Shown here piece by piece: positions 1 to 11,847 of a DNA stretch of 64,000 bases (positions are counted from its first letter, which is position 1; each line of letters starts with the position of its first letter). The stretch is from Plantago major. Lineage: Eukaryota > Streptophyta > Magnoliopsida > Lamiales > Plantaginaceae. The translations under genes were made by a program, and so were the position numbers. The notes under the pieces were generated by a model, which was not told the DNA's origin, made no database searches, and was given only the letters and a program-made list of their open reading frames with translations. The DNA is taken from NCBI GenBank assembly GCA_026545765.1, contig JAIFAC010000179.1, positions 88,831 to 152,830 on the forward strand, given 5' to 3'.

Positions 1-71
1 GGGTCGAATTTAGACTAGCATAGAGAACAAGTAAACCAAGTATGTAATTGAATACTCCACACAGGACATAT

Positions 72-194
72 CGGAGTGTTTGGTTACAAACTCGAATTGA
101 ATTATCTCAATTCAAGTTTGATTTTATGTACAAATTGGCTACAAACTCTATTCAATCGAAAATATCTCAATTCAGCTTAAAACCAAACACTCCG
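72..194. repeat. small inverted-repeat (MITE-like) element
   Basis: The stretch opens with CGGAGTGTTTGGTT and closes with its reverse complement AACCAAACACTCCG, leaving about 95 bp of AT-rich sequence between. A short non-coding unit with terminal inverted repeats fits a MITE. No clear target-site duplication is visible in the flanks, so superfamily and exact ends are uncertain. Confidence 0.35.
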
Positions 195-905
195 TCACTT
201 CTAATCCACTCCAAACTAGTCCCACAATTATAATCCCAAATCCAAAATTCTATGATATGACTTTCTTCCACAAGTTAAAAAAAGAAAAAGAAAAAAGAAT
301 CCTACCATGAATACACCTCTAACACTTTCAGAACATTAATTAATTAAAATCTCAATCGGATTTGAACTTTGTAATCATAAAATAAGAAACCAAGTGAAAG
401 AAAAGCAACAGAATTACAAAGACTCCTGTATATTTGTAATTTGTAAATACTTGCTGATCAGCTGCTTTATAATACTTGGAGCAGATTGCTAACTCATTCA
501 CCGTCTCTCTCTCTCCTATCAAAGTTAAGGTCATGCGTTTGATTTCTTGGAGAAATTCTGATGTCTATGTTATGATGTCGATTGTATTTTTTTTTTCCTT
601 CTATTTTGGCATAGTGAACAATTAAAATACAAACTCTTCCCTTTCTGTGCATAATTGTTCGTGTGTTCTGATAATTTATTGTTTCAGCTCCAAAGTTTTA
701 ATCTTTTTCATTATGGTGAAGAGGGTTTTGGTGTTCTATATTTTTTGGCTCATCTGTATATTGCATTGTTATTGTATGGACTATGGAGTATGGAGTATGG
801 TAGAGAAGAAAATATGCGTGTTGTATTTGATCAGCAAGTTATCTGAACTCAAAGTTTTAATCTTTGCCTGCCCCAAACTATATTCCTATGCTTTACTCTC
901 TCCGT
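195..905. other. AT-rich intergenic DNA upstream of AIG1-1
   Basis: No supported gene is seen. Short open frames around 650-960 have no recognisable similarity and no coding-like composition. This is probably distal promoter or spacer sequence of the GTPase gene that begins near 1.27 kb. Confidence 0.5.
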
Positions 906-1095
906 ACCCCTGCAAACTTGCAAAAACTTTCTTGTTATGGAGATTAAGTCGAAACCGATAAATAATGACAAGAATGCATTATAATGTGAAAGGTGTTGTT
1001 ACCCCTGCAAACTTGCAAAAACTTTCTTGTTATGGAGATTAAGTCGAAATCGATAAATAATGCCAAGAATGAATTAGAATGTGAAAGGTGTTGTT
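906..1095. repeat. 95-bp direct tandem duplication
   Basis: Positions 906-1000 and 1001-1095 are two head-to-tail copies of a 95-bp unit beginning ACCCCTGCAAACTTGC and ending GGTGTTGTT. They differ at only a few bases, so the duplication is fairly recent. It lies about 180 bp upstream of the AIG1-1 coding start, in the likely promoter or 5' leader. Confidence 0.85.
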
Positions 1096-1273
1096 AGGTG
1101 TTAAAGTATGAACTTGAATGAATAAAGAATGATAAAGTATACGATATATTGATAATGGATAAAGTTTGGGAGATGAATCAGAAGATGAACAAGGAATGAA
1201 AAAGTATGAGATATGTTAAGGTGTGAGATAATTAATCCCTATAGCGTCTGTGCAGGTTAATATTGCACAGGTA

Positions 1274-3378
1274 ATGTCAACTGATCAAATGGGTGGAAGT
1301 ACTGCATTTGATGAGGATTGGGAGTTTGCTTCATGTTCTAGTTTAGTTCGAAATGTAGTTCTGGTAGGAAGAACGGGTAATGGGAAAAGTGCAACTGGGA
1401 ATAGCATCCTCGGGAAAAAGGGGTTCAAATCCATGTCTAGTTCAGCTGGTGTTACCACTACCTGTGAGCTGCAGAAGACCGTGCTAGAAGACGGCCACAT
1501 TCTTAATCTGATCGACACGCCAGGTACTTAATACTACTACTAGTCCCAAGTTTATCAGTTAAGGCTGACACATGATAAATAAATAGTGTATACATATACT
1601 TATATCATATCGTAGTTCTTTAAAAGGACGAGTTAAAGAAAATATTTTGTAATGTAACCGAGCCTCTTTTATATTCAATGCTTTTTTTAGAAGAAATCCA
1701 AATTCCAGATACTAGTGTATCTAAAGTTAAAAATGTTAATTGGTCTTATGTTAGTAGTATAACTAAACGTGACAATGTTGCTATTCCAGGCTTGTTTGAT
1801 TTTTCTGACGAGACTGAATCTATCGGGATGGAAATTGTTAGATGCATCAATATGGCAAAGGATGGTATCCATGCGGTTCTAATGGTCCTATCAGTCAGAT
1901 CTCGTTTTACAAGGGAAGAGGGAGCTGCTGTAGAGAACTTGTGTAAATTCTTTGGCAGCAAAATCACTGATTACGTAATTGTAGTTTTCACAGGAGGCGA
2001 TGACCTTGAAGAGAACGAGGAGACCCTGGATGATTACTTGGGTCGCAATTGTCCTGAGCCGTTGCAGGTACGCAAATACCAACCATATCTTATCTTTTTT
2101 TATGTTTCTTAACAGATTGAAATACACACATGCATGTTGAAACAAGGAGGCGTATATTGTTGTAAGTTTCTCTGTAAAGCTCATCTGCACCGAATACTTA
2201 AAAAAAAAAAGCTTGTTCTTATAGTTGCAATAATCTGCCTCTAGTATCCTTAATCTTGTTCTGCTTCTGTATCAGGAAACTGCTGCAATTTGTTTCACAT
2301 ATATCTAATATGCGCATTCCAATTTATCTTATAGCTCGTCTTCAAGAGAAACAAAATGGAATGCGAAAATGTATTTTAGCTGAGCTTCTTTAACGACACT
2401 ACATGCATTTTCATGTTGTCTTTTATCATAGGCATGCATCTTCGGTCCTTTTATGCCTTTATTATCTTTTCGAGTGATCCTTATTCTTCATATGCTGATC
2501 TGAAACAGGCAACTCTTGCAATGTGTGGTAATAGGCGAGTGCTCTTTGATAACAAGACAAAAGATTCTCGCAAAAGTCAGAACAGGTGAAGGAACTTCTT
2601 GACCTTGTAAATGAGGTTGTAGATAACAATGGTGGAAAGTCAGATACAGATGAGCTATTTGTTGAATTGAAGGCAAGTGTTTTCCTTCCATGTTTCACTA
2701 AATCTAAATGCTTCATTGATCTTTTTCATTAGTATGACGACAAACTGTACTTCTCAACAGAACGGAGCATTGCAACTACGTGATCAAACTATTGAAGCTC
2801 ATTCTATGGAAGGTTACTCCAAAGAAGAAATATCTGCACTGAGGGAGCAGTTCAATAAATCATACAAAGAGCAGCTTGATAGAATTAGCGAGATGGTAAT
2901 TTGTTTCCTTTCTCGAAATTAAAGTGCATTATATTTATTGTTTGTCCTGCATGCTGGTTCATGGATTTCAGTTTCTGTAGCTAAACATTTAGAACATTTG
3001 GGAATTGTCCTATAAACATGATGATGAAAAGAACAGATGGATAAATTCTAAAGTTTCAGTATGCTGAAAAGCTTGATAGTTAAAGAAAAATTTAAGTTGA
3101 AAAGCTAAGTTCGTAGTCCCTAATCATGCGTTTATGGGCTGATTTGTCTTAACAATGTATTTTAGGTTGAGTCAAAGCTCAAAGAGACGACTCGCAGGCT
3201 TGAAGAGCAACTGGCTATGGAGCAAGCTGCTCGCCTCAAGGCTGAAGAAAAGGCACTATTTGCTCAGGCTAAATCCAATGCTGAAATTCACAGACTGAGA
3301 GAAACTCTAGATAGAGCTCAGATGCAGACTGAGATGCTGCGAAGGCAAGCTGAAAGCGGCAGATGCACTATTTTGTAA
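1274..3378 (+). CDS. AIG1-1: AIG1/IAN-family GTPase gene, five exons, one apparent frameshift
   Basis: This is a plant AIG1 (avrRpt2-induced gene 1 / IAN, GIMAP-like) GTPase. Exons inferred from GT/AG signals are 1274-1523, 1790-2067, 2509-2672, 2761-2895 and 3166-3378, giving about 346 residues. Exon 1 carries the P-loop [14 protein letters not shown], and the DTPG switch motif spans the exon 1/2 junction. Exon 2 carries the AIG1 box (IHAVLMVLSVRSRF) and the VVFTGGD motif. Exons 4 and 5 encode a charged coiled-coil tail ending in CTIL, a CaaX-type prenylation box. The start at 1274 follows a plausible acceptor (CACAG); an ATG at 1289 (MGGS) is the alternative and matches the start of AIG1-5. 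Intron 3 appears to use a GC donor at 2673. In exon 3 the A-run at 2572-2575 is one base short relative to paralogues and shifts the frame, which would give a truncated protein unless it is a sequence error. Family members are linked to pathogen response; the exact role here is unknown. Confidence 0.87.
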
Positions 3379-3640
3379 TACATCGTATGCTTTCGATTAT
3401 GCTAACCTATACACTAGATTTACTTTTTGTTACTGAATATTGAAAGATGATCTAGTAATGCTATAGCATCTTTTTGTTGAGAATAGTTTCTTGATGTTGG
3501 CAGTTTCATTTTTTTTTTTCCATCTAATAAATTACACATCTAGTTTGTTGTGGAATCAGTCTGTCAAAATATAATCCGAGCCAATCCTTATTTATTGAAC
3601 AGTGAAAATATTGTAGACAGTTTGAGACTTTCAGATTCAC
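3379..3640. other. 3' flank of AIG1-1
   Basis: AT-rich sequence follows the stop codon and probably includes the 3' UTR. No further gene or repeat is seen. Confidence 0.5.
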
Positions 3641-3654
3641 TTTGATTATGCTCT

Positions 3655-3840
3655 TTCAAAATCCGAAACTAGAGAGGGCCAACTTCTAAGTTCAGCTTTG
3701 AGCTCCTGATTTTGTTTGATAAGTCCATTTTCCTTATCAGTGAGCTCTGCCAATGGGCCTTGAATGGCATCTGCTTTTCTAGCAGCATAGCTAGCCTCTT
3801 CAAAAGCTTTTGCAGCCAAGTTTTAGTCATCATCCCTAAC
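3655..3840 (-). other. fragment of a coiled-coil coding sequence, probably element-derived
   Basis: Read on the minus strand this short stretch gives a charged, alanine- and leucine-rich peptide (for example AELTDKENGLIKQNQELKAE) typical of a coiled coil. No start or stop frames it as a gene. It lies against the broken 5' edge of the gypsy element and resembles the coiled-coil part of that element's antisense gene at 12.05-12.41 kb, so it is probably a transposon scrap. Confidence 0.3.
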
Positions 3841-4074
3841 CATGCATAGGCCTTTCTGAGTAATGACCAGACTGGTTGTCCTCTGTGTGTTGAGCTCAGT
3901 GAATGTCTTCATTTCTACAGGGACTGATGCAGTGGCGGCTTTATCTTGAGAAAACAACTCCTTTTTCAATTTTGCCAAGATTGATATCTGCTCAAGTATT
4001 CATTGAGTTGACATTTGATTCCATCAATGTACTCTTTGTTATCATCCAACAAACCCATAGAGTAACATGCAAGA

Positions 4075-5384
4075 AGGGAAAGGAGCTAGTAAAACAAGAG
4101 CACCGCCCTAATAAGTTTGACCCGATGAAGGATCACAGAGATAAGGGCTTCCACAAAGAAAGGAGTCCGTCAAGGAGATACGCAGATTATACCCGTCTCA
4201 ATAGACCAAGATCCGACATCTTGGCAACTATCATTGAGAAGAAGCTGGATGTTCAATGGCCAAAGCCCTCTCACAACAACCGTAAGAATAAGAATGCAAA
4301 GGGGCACTACAAGTTCCACAAGTGCCATGGTCACGAGACAGACGATTGCATTCAACTGAAAACGGAGGTTGAACATTTGATAAGAGAGGGAAAACTGGAA
4401 GAGCACATCTATACAGATGAGCCTTCTAGACATGATAAGACGGAACGAAAAAGGCATGATAGAGCTACAGAGCCGCCACCTCGTCCTCTATCCTTGCCAC
4501 CTCCTCCACCCAACCATCCATCTCGCACGGACCGACACCCATACAGGTACAATGATGACGTTGAGATGGATAACCCTCCATACAACAGAGTGATCAACAC
4601 CATCGCAGGCGGACCAACTGGGGGCGATAGTAGGAACGCGAGAGAACGGACAGCTCAGAATCTCCGGAACAATGATAGATCGTATGTTGCTCCAGCAATT
4701 CGAGGGACAAATGCTATATACTTTGATGATAGTGAAATCCCTCCTCCTACGGCAGGAGGCGAAGATATAGATGATCCGGATGTTCCGCTGGTGGTTTCTT
4801 TAACCATCGCAACTTATCGGGTAAACAAGATCCTGGTAGACACTGGGAGTTCCTCGAACATCATCTCCAAATCGGCAATAGATCAGATGAATCTGGGAGG
4901 AATTCCATATGAGAGGGTTAACACCTCCATACTAGGGTTCGGAGGAGGTACTGTCCGTCCTCTAGGAAGTGTCATGCTTCACGTTTCACTTGGGACACAT
5001 CCCGCAAGAGCGACACAGCAAGTCCGTTTTGTAGTGTTGGACCGAACTTTCAACTACAATGCTATCTTTGGTCGTCCGGGACTCAATCAATTCCGAGCTA
5101 TACCTTACACTCTCCATAATAGGATGAAATTCCCGACCCTGTGCGGAGTTGGAGAGGAGGTAGGGAACATCCGAGAAGCTTGGGAGTGCTATATTATGTC
5201 CACAAGGAGAGCATCTTCGCCTGTGTTGGCAGTCACGGTGACCCCTGATCCGCCAGTTGTTCTTCCATCGAAGAAAGAGAATCCACACATTGGAGTAGGG
5301 CGCCAGAAGGACAAGTTTCCTAAAACTGCACGGATCGAGCCTCATAAAACCCTCAAGGAAGTTGAGCTCGTTGAAGCCGGATAA
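4075..5384 (+). pseudogene. gypsy fossil: gag remainder and aspartic protease
   Basis: The segment encodes a basic, proline-rich gag tail with a knuckle-like CHGHETDDC stretch. A retropepsin-like region follows, with the active-site motif LVDTGSSSNII near 4.83 kb and a downstream FNYNAIFGRPGL block typical of plant gypsy proteases. The usual structural gag domain is missing upstream, consistent with a 5'-truncated copy. Confidence 0.8.
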
Positions 5385-6952
5385 GAAGACTAGAATCGGA
5401 ACAGAGATGAATGCGGAAGTAGAAATGAAGCTTATTGCTTGTCTCCGAGATAACGTTGATGTATTTGCTTGGAGTACCGTAGACCTAAAGGGATAGATCC
5501 GAGGATTGCTGTTCACCGTCTGAACATGGATCCCTCGATCAAGTATATCCGTCAAAAGAGAAAAGATTTTGGTCCGATCAAGGATACCATTATATCCGTC
5601 GAAGTTGATCTACTCCTGAAGGTAGGGCACATCGAGGAAGTCCGTTATTCCGATTGGATTTGCAACGTGGTTCTGGTAGAAAAATCGCAAGGTAAATGGC
5701 GGATGTGCAATGATTTCACCAGGCTAAACAAGTTCTCGCCAAGGATCCGTACTTTGCCATGATAGATCAATTCGTCGACTCCGTCCGGATGTGCATTACT
5801 GAGTTTCATGGATGCATACCAAGGCTTTTACCAAATTCGGATGGCCAAAGAGGACATCAAGAAAACAGCTTTCTTCGCTGCAGGGGTGTGTACTGCTTTA
5901 AGGTGATGCCCTTCAGATTGAAAAATGCGGGAGCCACTTACCAATGACTGGTGAATCAGATGTTCAAGGAAGATATTGGCAAAACCATGGAAGTGTATGT
6001 GGACGACATGCTCGTTAAGAGCAAAATTGAAGAACAACATGTGGATCACTTGAACAAGTGTTTTGCTATCCCTCGGAAGTACGGGATGAAGCTGAATCCG
6101 GAAAAGTGCACATTCGGAGTGAAGGGCGGAAAATTTTTGGGATACATGGTCACAGAGAGAGGGATATGCGCAAACCATGAGAAGATCAAGACAATCCTAG
6201 ATCTGCCTCATCCGAAGAACCTCAATGAGGTACAATAGCTTATTGGACGTCTTATGTCCTTAAGTCGCTTTATTTCGCGATCCGCAGAGAAGAACCTTCC
6301 GTTCTTCAAAATCCTCCGGAAAGGAGAGAGCTTTGAGTGGACCGCGGAATGTTCTGAGGCTTTTGAAAATTTGAAAAAGTACCTCCATTACCCTCCGCTG
6401 CTCTCCAAACCCGTGGAAGGAGAGCCACTTTACCTCTACCTAGCAATAACGGAAGAGGCAATGAGTTCCGTATTAGTACGGATTCAAGCCAACGATCACT
6501 TGCCAATCTACTATCTTAGTAAAGCCCTTACTAGGGCCGAGACAAGATATGTGAAGATTGAGAAATTTGCATATGCTTTGGTTTACACCGCAAGGCGGTT
6601 AAAGCCATATTTCAAGTCTCATAAAGTTGTGGTACTAACTACGGAACCTTTGAAACAGGTCCTGGGAAAGCCCGACCAATCCGGACGACTCTCTAAATGG
6701 GCAATTGAGCTGAGCGAATACGACATTAGCTACCAGGCTCCGACAGCCAAGAAAGCTCAAGTTGTTGTTGACTTCCTAGCAGAGTACCCTGAAACGGATT
6801 CAGAGAAAGTCCCGGACAAACAGGCATTTGAATGCTTAATCGCCAAGCAGATCATCCGAAAGCCAGTTCCGCCAACGATCAACCCGGAAAACCTCGAGGA
6901 TGCTCGCCCATTAATCACCTCGGACTGCATCATGGGAGGAAACTCGGGTTAA
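5385..6952 (+). pseudogene. gypsy fossil: reverse transcriptase and first RNase H
   Basis: Recognisable blocks include VVLVEKSQGKWRMCNDF (RT), the YVDDMLVKS catalytic box near 6.0 kb, and the RT-to-RNase H connection with the Ty3 RNase H beginning around 6.42 kb (EPLYLYLAITEEA, PIYYLSKAL). Spacing and order follow the gypsy pol polyprotein. It is a decayed copy. Confidence 0.85.
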
Positions 6953-7093
6953 CCAAATGTTCATTCTTGATGATATCACAGGGGAATCCGGTACTAACAA
7001 CTCTGGCCCGGATATTAAAAAGAAAGGGGAACACAAGTTGGAATCTCAGGAGCTTACAGAAGACCTCCAAGCCAGAGAACATCCCTCTGATGT

Positions 7094-7480
7094 TTGGACA
7101 TTGGAAGTGGATGGTTCCTCCCTGGAAGAGTAGGAGGAATTGGAATCTATCTTAAAAGCCCTGATGACGCGGAACTCGACTACGCGATATCCTTGGAATT
7201 CAAAGTTACCAATAATGAGGCTGAGTATGAAGCATTGTTGGTCTACGCCTGCCAAGTCCTCAGAGGTCCTAAACTCAAGGCTTACATGGACTCAGCTAGT
7301 CAAGCTCACCTATGGTACTTTTGCAACAAAAGGTCCTTCGATGATCAAGTACCTTGAGCTACTCAAGCAGGAAGTCAGCCTCTTTGATGAGTTTACCCTG
7401 GAGAAGTTTGATAGGGCCTGGAACGAAAGAGCGGACGCTCTGGCAAAGTATGCATCTGCAACAGCTGCCCTAGACACGTG
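7094..7480 (+). pseudogene. gypsy fossil: second (additional) RNase H domain
   Basis: After the first RNase H a second RNase H-like segment is visible, with GGIGIYLKSPDD, TNNEAEYEALL and, further on, ERADALAKYAS. The NNEAEYEAL block is diagnostic of the extra RNase H acquired by Tat-lineage gypsy elements. Its place between RNase H and integrase agrees with that lineage. Confidence 0.75.
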
Positions 7481-7549
7481 GAGAGTAATCCTACTCTCTA
7501 TTACTGACTCATCCGTCATGAGTCCTACTCCCAGTGTTGTGATAACTGA

Positions 7550-8760
7550 AACAAGAAGAAACTGGAGGACTGACATCTTTAGTTATCTCAAAGATGGATC
7601 ATTACCAGCTGATCCGAAGGAGTCAAGGAGGGTGCAGTGCCGAGCCAATAGATACTTTATACTTGGAGAATATTTGTACAAGAGATCTTTTGCTGGGACT
7701 CATTTAAGATGTTTAGGCCCACAAGAGGCAGAGACTGTACTGGAAGAAATTCACAGCGGAAGCCATTCCGACGATAACTCTAGCTCGTAAGATCATCCGG
7801 CTGTGGCTACCATCGCCTACCATTGATAAGGATTCCGCTAGCTTCGCCAGGAAATGTCCTGATTGTCAATATTATGCGAATATTCCCCATCGTCCGACAC
7901 ACCCTATGATTCCGCTACCATAGCGGTCCATTTGATCAATGGGGCATCGATATTGTTTGACCATTCCCAAGGCACTCAATGTAGAAGTTCTTAATTGTGG
8001 CCGTGGAATATTTCACCAAATGGGTAGAAGCTGAAGCTGTGGCGACTATCACGGAAAGCCGAGTGCAAACCTTCATTTGGAAAAATATCATTTGTCGCTT
8101 CGCCTACCCGTAGTTTTTATCTCGACAATGGTGCTCAATTTTCGCAATAGACTCAAGGAATGGTCAGCATCTTTCAAGATTGAACAACGCTTCACATCCG
8201 CTTGATACCCACAAGCCAATGGACAAGCCGAGTCCACAAACAAGACAATTGTTAAGATCCGGAAAACGGCCGAGAACTTCTCAAGAAATTTGGGCGGATG
8301 ATCTAGATGGCGATCGTGGGCTCATCGCACCATCGCTGGACCGCGACTAGAGAAACTCCATTTGCTCGTTTATGGCTCGAGGCGCCATACCAATGAAATT
8401 GCCATCGAGACTATGAGGGTCCAAGAGTTCAATGATTCGCTAATCATTAAGCTTCGATATTCGATCCGACATGCCGGAATGTAAAAGAATCAAGCCTTGG
8501 CTAATATCCACAGTACCAAGCAATCGCACCGGCCTACAACAGCATGTTCGTTAAGGACTTATGTGTCGGAGACCTAGTGCTACCGAAATGATATCTTGAG
8601 CAATATTGGGAAGCTTAAGTTTAAATGGGAAGGACCTTACAAGATTGTTTGCATAGAGTGAACGGAAGCTTAATTGAGGATTCGAGTACGACACCCACTC
8701 AAGCGCATTTGGAATGCCAGAACCTTCAAAAGTTTTACGATAGGGTGGTTACGCTGACCT
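7550..8760 (+). pseudogene. gypsy fossil: integrase region
   Basis: The segment gives the integrase N-terminal stretch (EAETVLEEIHSG), then a CPDCQYYANIPHRP-like zinc-finger end and integrase-core-like DNA up to the end of pol. It is the most decayed part of pol. Confidence 0.65.
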
Positions 8761-11070
8761 CGCCGATCATTTGGGTATTTTGGGCTTAAACTGCCTATTA
8801 CACTAACTCCGCCTGCTTTTGTTAACCCTTTTGTCATCAAGTATGCACAAGTTGTAATTGCATTTCCATCAAATCAATACAACTTCTATCTTTCAATTCG
8901 TGAATCTGAGATTTAACGTTCAAATGATAAGAAAAATCAAGCAATGAGTTTTATTCATACATGAAACAAAGTATACATAACATTGTCTTTGCAGTCTACA
9001 ATATCCGATCTTTATCCAGATCTACAGCTACAATACGTAAATTATAGGGAAAGTCTCTGGAGATACGTCATCTTCTATCGAGATTATTCCTCCGACAGGA
9101 AAGTACTCTACTTAGTAGTCACTTCCGGAGACACCAAAGATCTGATGTGCCTGTACAATACGGAAAGATTCAGTGAGTTGGAATCCTACAATATCACCAT
9201 ATCTTTGATTCCCTCTACGGATCTCGTGCTCGATGTGCACGGACACATTAAAAAAGTGAATTATGGGCACTTGGAATCTCATGCCCATGAGCAGATCGGA
9301 CGGACACATCTACTATGTCCGACATCAAACCTCCTATCTCCAGCCTGTTTGGTCGAATCCGAGCACAGATCTGACACATCGTATGGCGACCCACCCGCCA
9401 GCAGCTCCCCGGAAGGGAAAAGCTCCTACCGGGTGGATCGCACATACGACCGATTAGGCCATCCGTTAGTCTACCCCCGGATCTGAACGTTTTTCACGAT
9501 CTGTATTTTCTACCAACTAATCTCGAGCAATCATCCCCTCCAGACCCAAGCCACTCTCAAACTCAAGACAAGCACCGATTTGAGAGTCTCGAGGGGGAGA
9601 CTAGTCAAGAAATCATCTTCTTATGGCCACTACCAGGCTCAAACTATGGAGACCTATCCTAGTTTGAGAAGAAAGTGGAAATTTTAAGTGAGGATGAAAT
9701 TGGAGTCGGATTTAGATAATCAGTGCAAAGGAGAGCTCAGTATTTATAGATCGGACGAATAAGCGTCGACACGTAAGAACCTTGACGAGACAATGGGCTT
9801 GGGCCATCCGTAGGGCGAACAAAGGTTGGGTCGATCGAGCTTACTCGTTCGATCTAGACAAGCCCATTAACCACGCCCCGCTTGTATTTGCTAGTCATCT
9901 TACAGGACATTTGCATGAATATGATCCGGCAAAGTAAGGATATGAACAAGGTGATGATTTCATCTAATAAGCATAATCAATTTCATTGAAAACCATCCGC
10001 ATACATGTATTACGGAGAGTACAATTTTTCCAAGGTCCGAAGACCATACATAGGTCAACGGGGCATACCCCGGCTTGTTCCTTCAGTGGATTCCCGAGGT
10101 TGAGCCTTGAGATTCTGGGCCCCCACCTTGAACCCGAAGAGTTTGCAGCCGCATTCGGATCCTCCTACGGATCATCTTCAGAGTCCGCTCTCTCTCTTCT
10201 TCGGCTCGCCTCCTGGCAACCAACGGACACAGAGGGGGGCGCCTTCTGGATCGAGAACAATTGGGTCATTCGCCGTGACTTTACCAGAGTAATTCGGAGG
10301 GTGCATGTTCCCGCAAGCACAGTTTACCCAAAGGTCGACAAAGAATCGCACTGGATCGTCGTTCTCCAAAGTCGAAGTTTTCCAAGTCGTAGACCGCTTG
10401 AATTAAGGTGAAGTTGTCTAGTTTTGATCGATTTCTCTCGAGCGTATTCCGACATCCTCAAGAAATCACTTCTTCAAGAATTAAATTTCTAAAAAGGAGA
10501 GATTGAAGAAGGGTAAAGCGGAGAAGGGAAGAATTACCATGTCCTTATTTATAGTAGCGATTTAATCTTTACGATCAAGGCACGTGTCCATCATCCGACG
10601 TTCTAAGATGAAGGGACGCAGAATAATGACAATTTCACCGCTTCAACTTCCTCCTTCTAGAAGATTACGATCCTACAAAGTAATCCTGTATAATAAAGAC
10701 GAACGGTCCGAGGATCGAAGACAATTGTTTGATTATCTTGCAATCGACGTCATTCAACATGATCCGTGTTTGTAAGAGACGATTATGATAACTTAGCGAT
10801 GAACGATTTTAACGCAGGAAATAAAGAGGAAAGCAAGTAATGATTCAAAGCATGAAAAGCATGGTTCCAAAGACAGTTACTACTAATAAAGGAGAGTAAA
10901 TATTGTACATGGCAACAATCCGTGCCATCAAAAGATCACAATTCTAAATGTTACAAACTTCTCACGGGGCATACCCCGGACTCCTCGCTAGGGGGCAGGG
11001 TGGCTCGGACCGACTTCTTCGGCTGTAGGCGGATTAGTGGAAGACGGTCAAAGTGACACGAGTCATGGGA
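8761..11070. other. post-pol region of the gypsy fossil, no confident gene
   Basis: This 2.3-kb stretch is non-pol element DNA. The minus strand has TATA-like motifs near 9741-9748 and 10548-10555 (TATAAATA as read on minus), each followed downstream on that strand by short coding-looking stretches such as the one near 10178-10369. The near-palindrome ACGGGGCATACCCCGG occurs at about 10057 and again at about 10965, suggesting an internal duplication of the 3' end of antisense units. A 167-codon plus-strand frame at 8983-9486 has no recognisable family. Confidence 0.45.
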
Positions 11071-11344
11071 TTCAAAGAATTCCGAACAGGTTGAAATTTG
11101 CGTCATGATCAACGACTTGAGCAGGCATGAAGTACCAGTTCTTTAGGAACGCCCTGTAGTTATCAAAAGGCACGAAACATACCTTTCGAAGGGCCTCCGG
11201 GACACACTTCGGGAGAAAGGGTCCGCCGTTCCTGATGTTGATCTCACCTTCCTCGGTGACCAGCTCCGCAAATTCACACGCGGCCAACCGTTCATCCGGC
11301 ACATTGTCCATTGGGACCTCCACTCCATTAGCATCCGCAGAAGA

Positions 11345-11717
11345 AATCAACTATAAGCGTTACAAGGAGGGGGCTTCAAAGAAACGCCAGAAGAAAAATC
11401 TCCCACATAAGAAAATGTGGTACTTCCCTCTAGCACCTCGTTTGAAGAGGTTGTACGCTTCAAGTGCTTGTGCTGATAAAATGCGTTGGCACAAGGAGAG
11501 AGTAAGGGAGGCGGATGCAGTGGGTATAATGGAGCACCCATCAGACTCACCGGCATGGAAAGAGTTCGACAAGACATATCCGGAGTTTGCAAATTAATCT
11601 AGAAATGTACGTTTGGGGCTTTGTACGGATGGTTTTAACCCGCTTGGAAGTGACCTAAGTACTTTTGTCACTACCATGCCGACACCGCATAACCCGCCGC
11701 TCTTTATGCTAGATTAA
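11345..11717 (+). mobile_element. CACTA (En/Spm) TNP2-like transposase fragment
   Basis: A plus-strand stretch reads LAPRLKRLYASS, MRWHKERV, HPSDSPAWKEFDKTYPEFA, RNVRLGLCTDGFNPLGSD and PTPHNPPLFMLD, which follows the core of plant CACTA TNP2 transposases. One in-frame stop (11595-11597) lies between the FA and RNVRLG blocks. No CACTA terminal repeat borders it, so it is an internal scrap, captured by or inserted into the antisense gene region of the gypsy element. It is a plain DNA-transposon relic and non-functional. Confidence 0.8.
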
Positions 11718-11814
11718 ATCTTTTTTTTAATTAGGATTTGTTTACCGTTAGTTTTTCAGCTCCATGAGCTTTTCTTGACCATTAACTAATAAAAAGTTCG
11801 TTACGTGAACGCGC

Positions 11815-11847
11815 AGCTTCTTAAATCAGCTAGCTGATTGAGAAGCT
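11815..11847. repeat. perfect-stem hairpin
   Basis: AGCTTCT and AGAAGCT flank the palindrome ATCAGCTAGCTGAT, giving a 33-bp inverted repeat with a near-continuous stem. It lies just past the CACTA transposase scrap and a T-rich stretch. It may mark the end of a small inverted-repeat transposon. Confidence 0.6.

Noticed and set aside
8983-9486. 167-codon plus-strand frame behind gypsy integrase
   Set aside because: No recognisable domain, and the opposite strand is equally open; kept only as part of the post-pol region.
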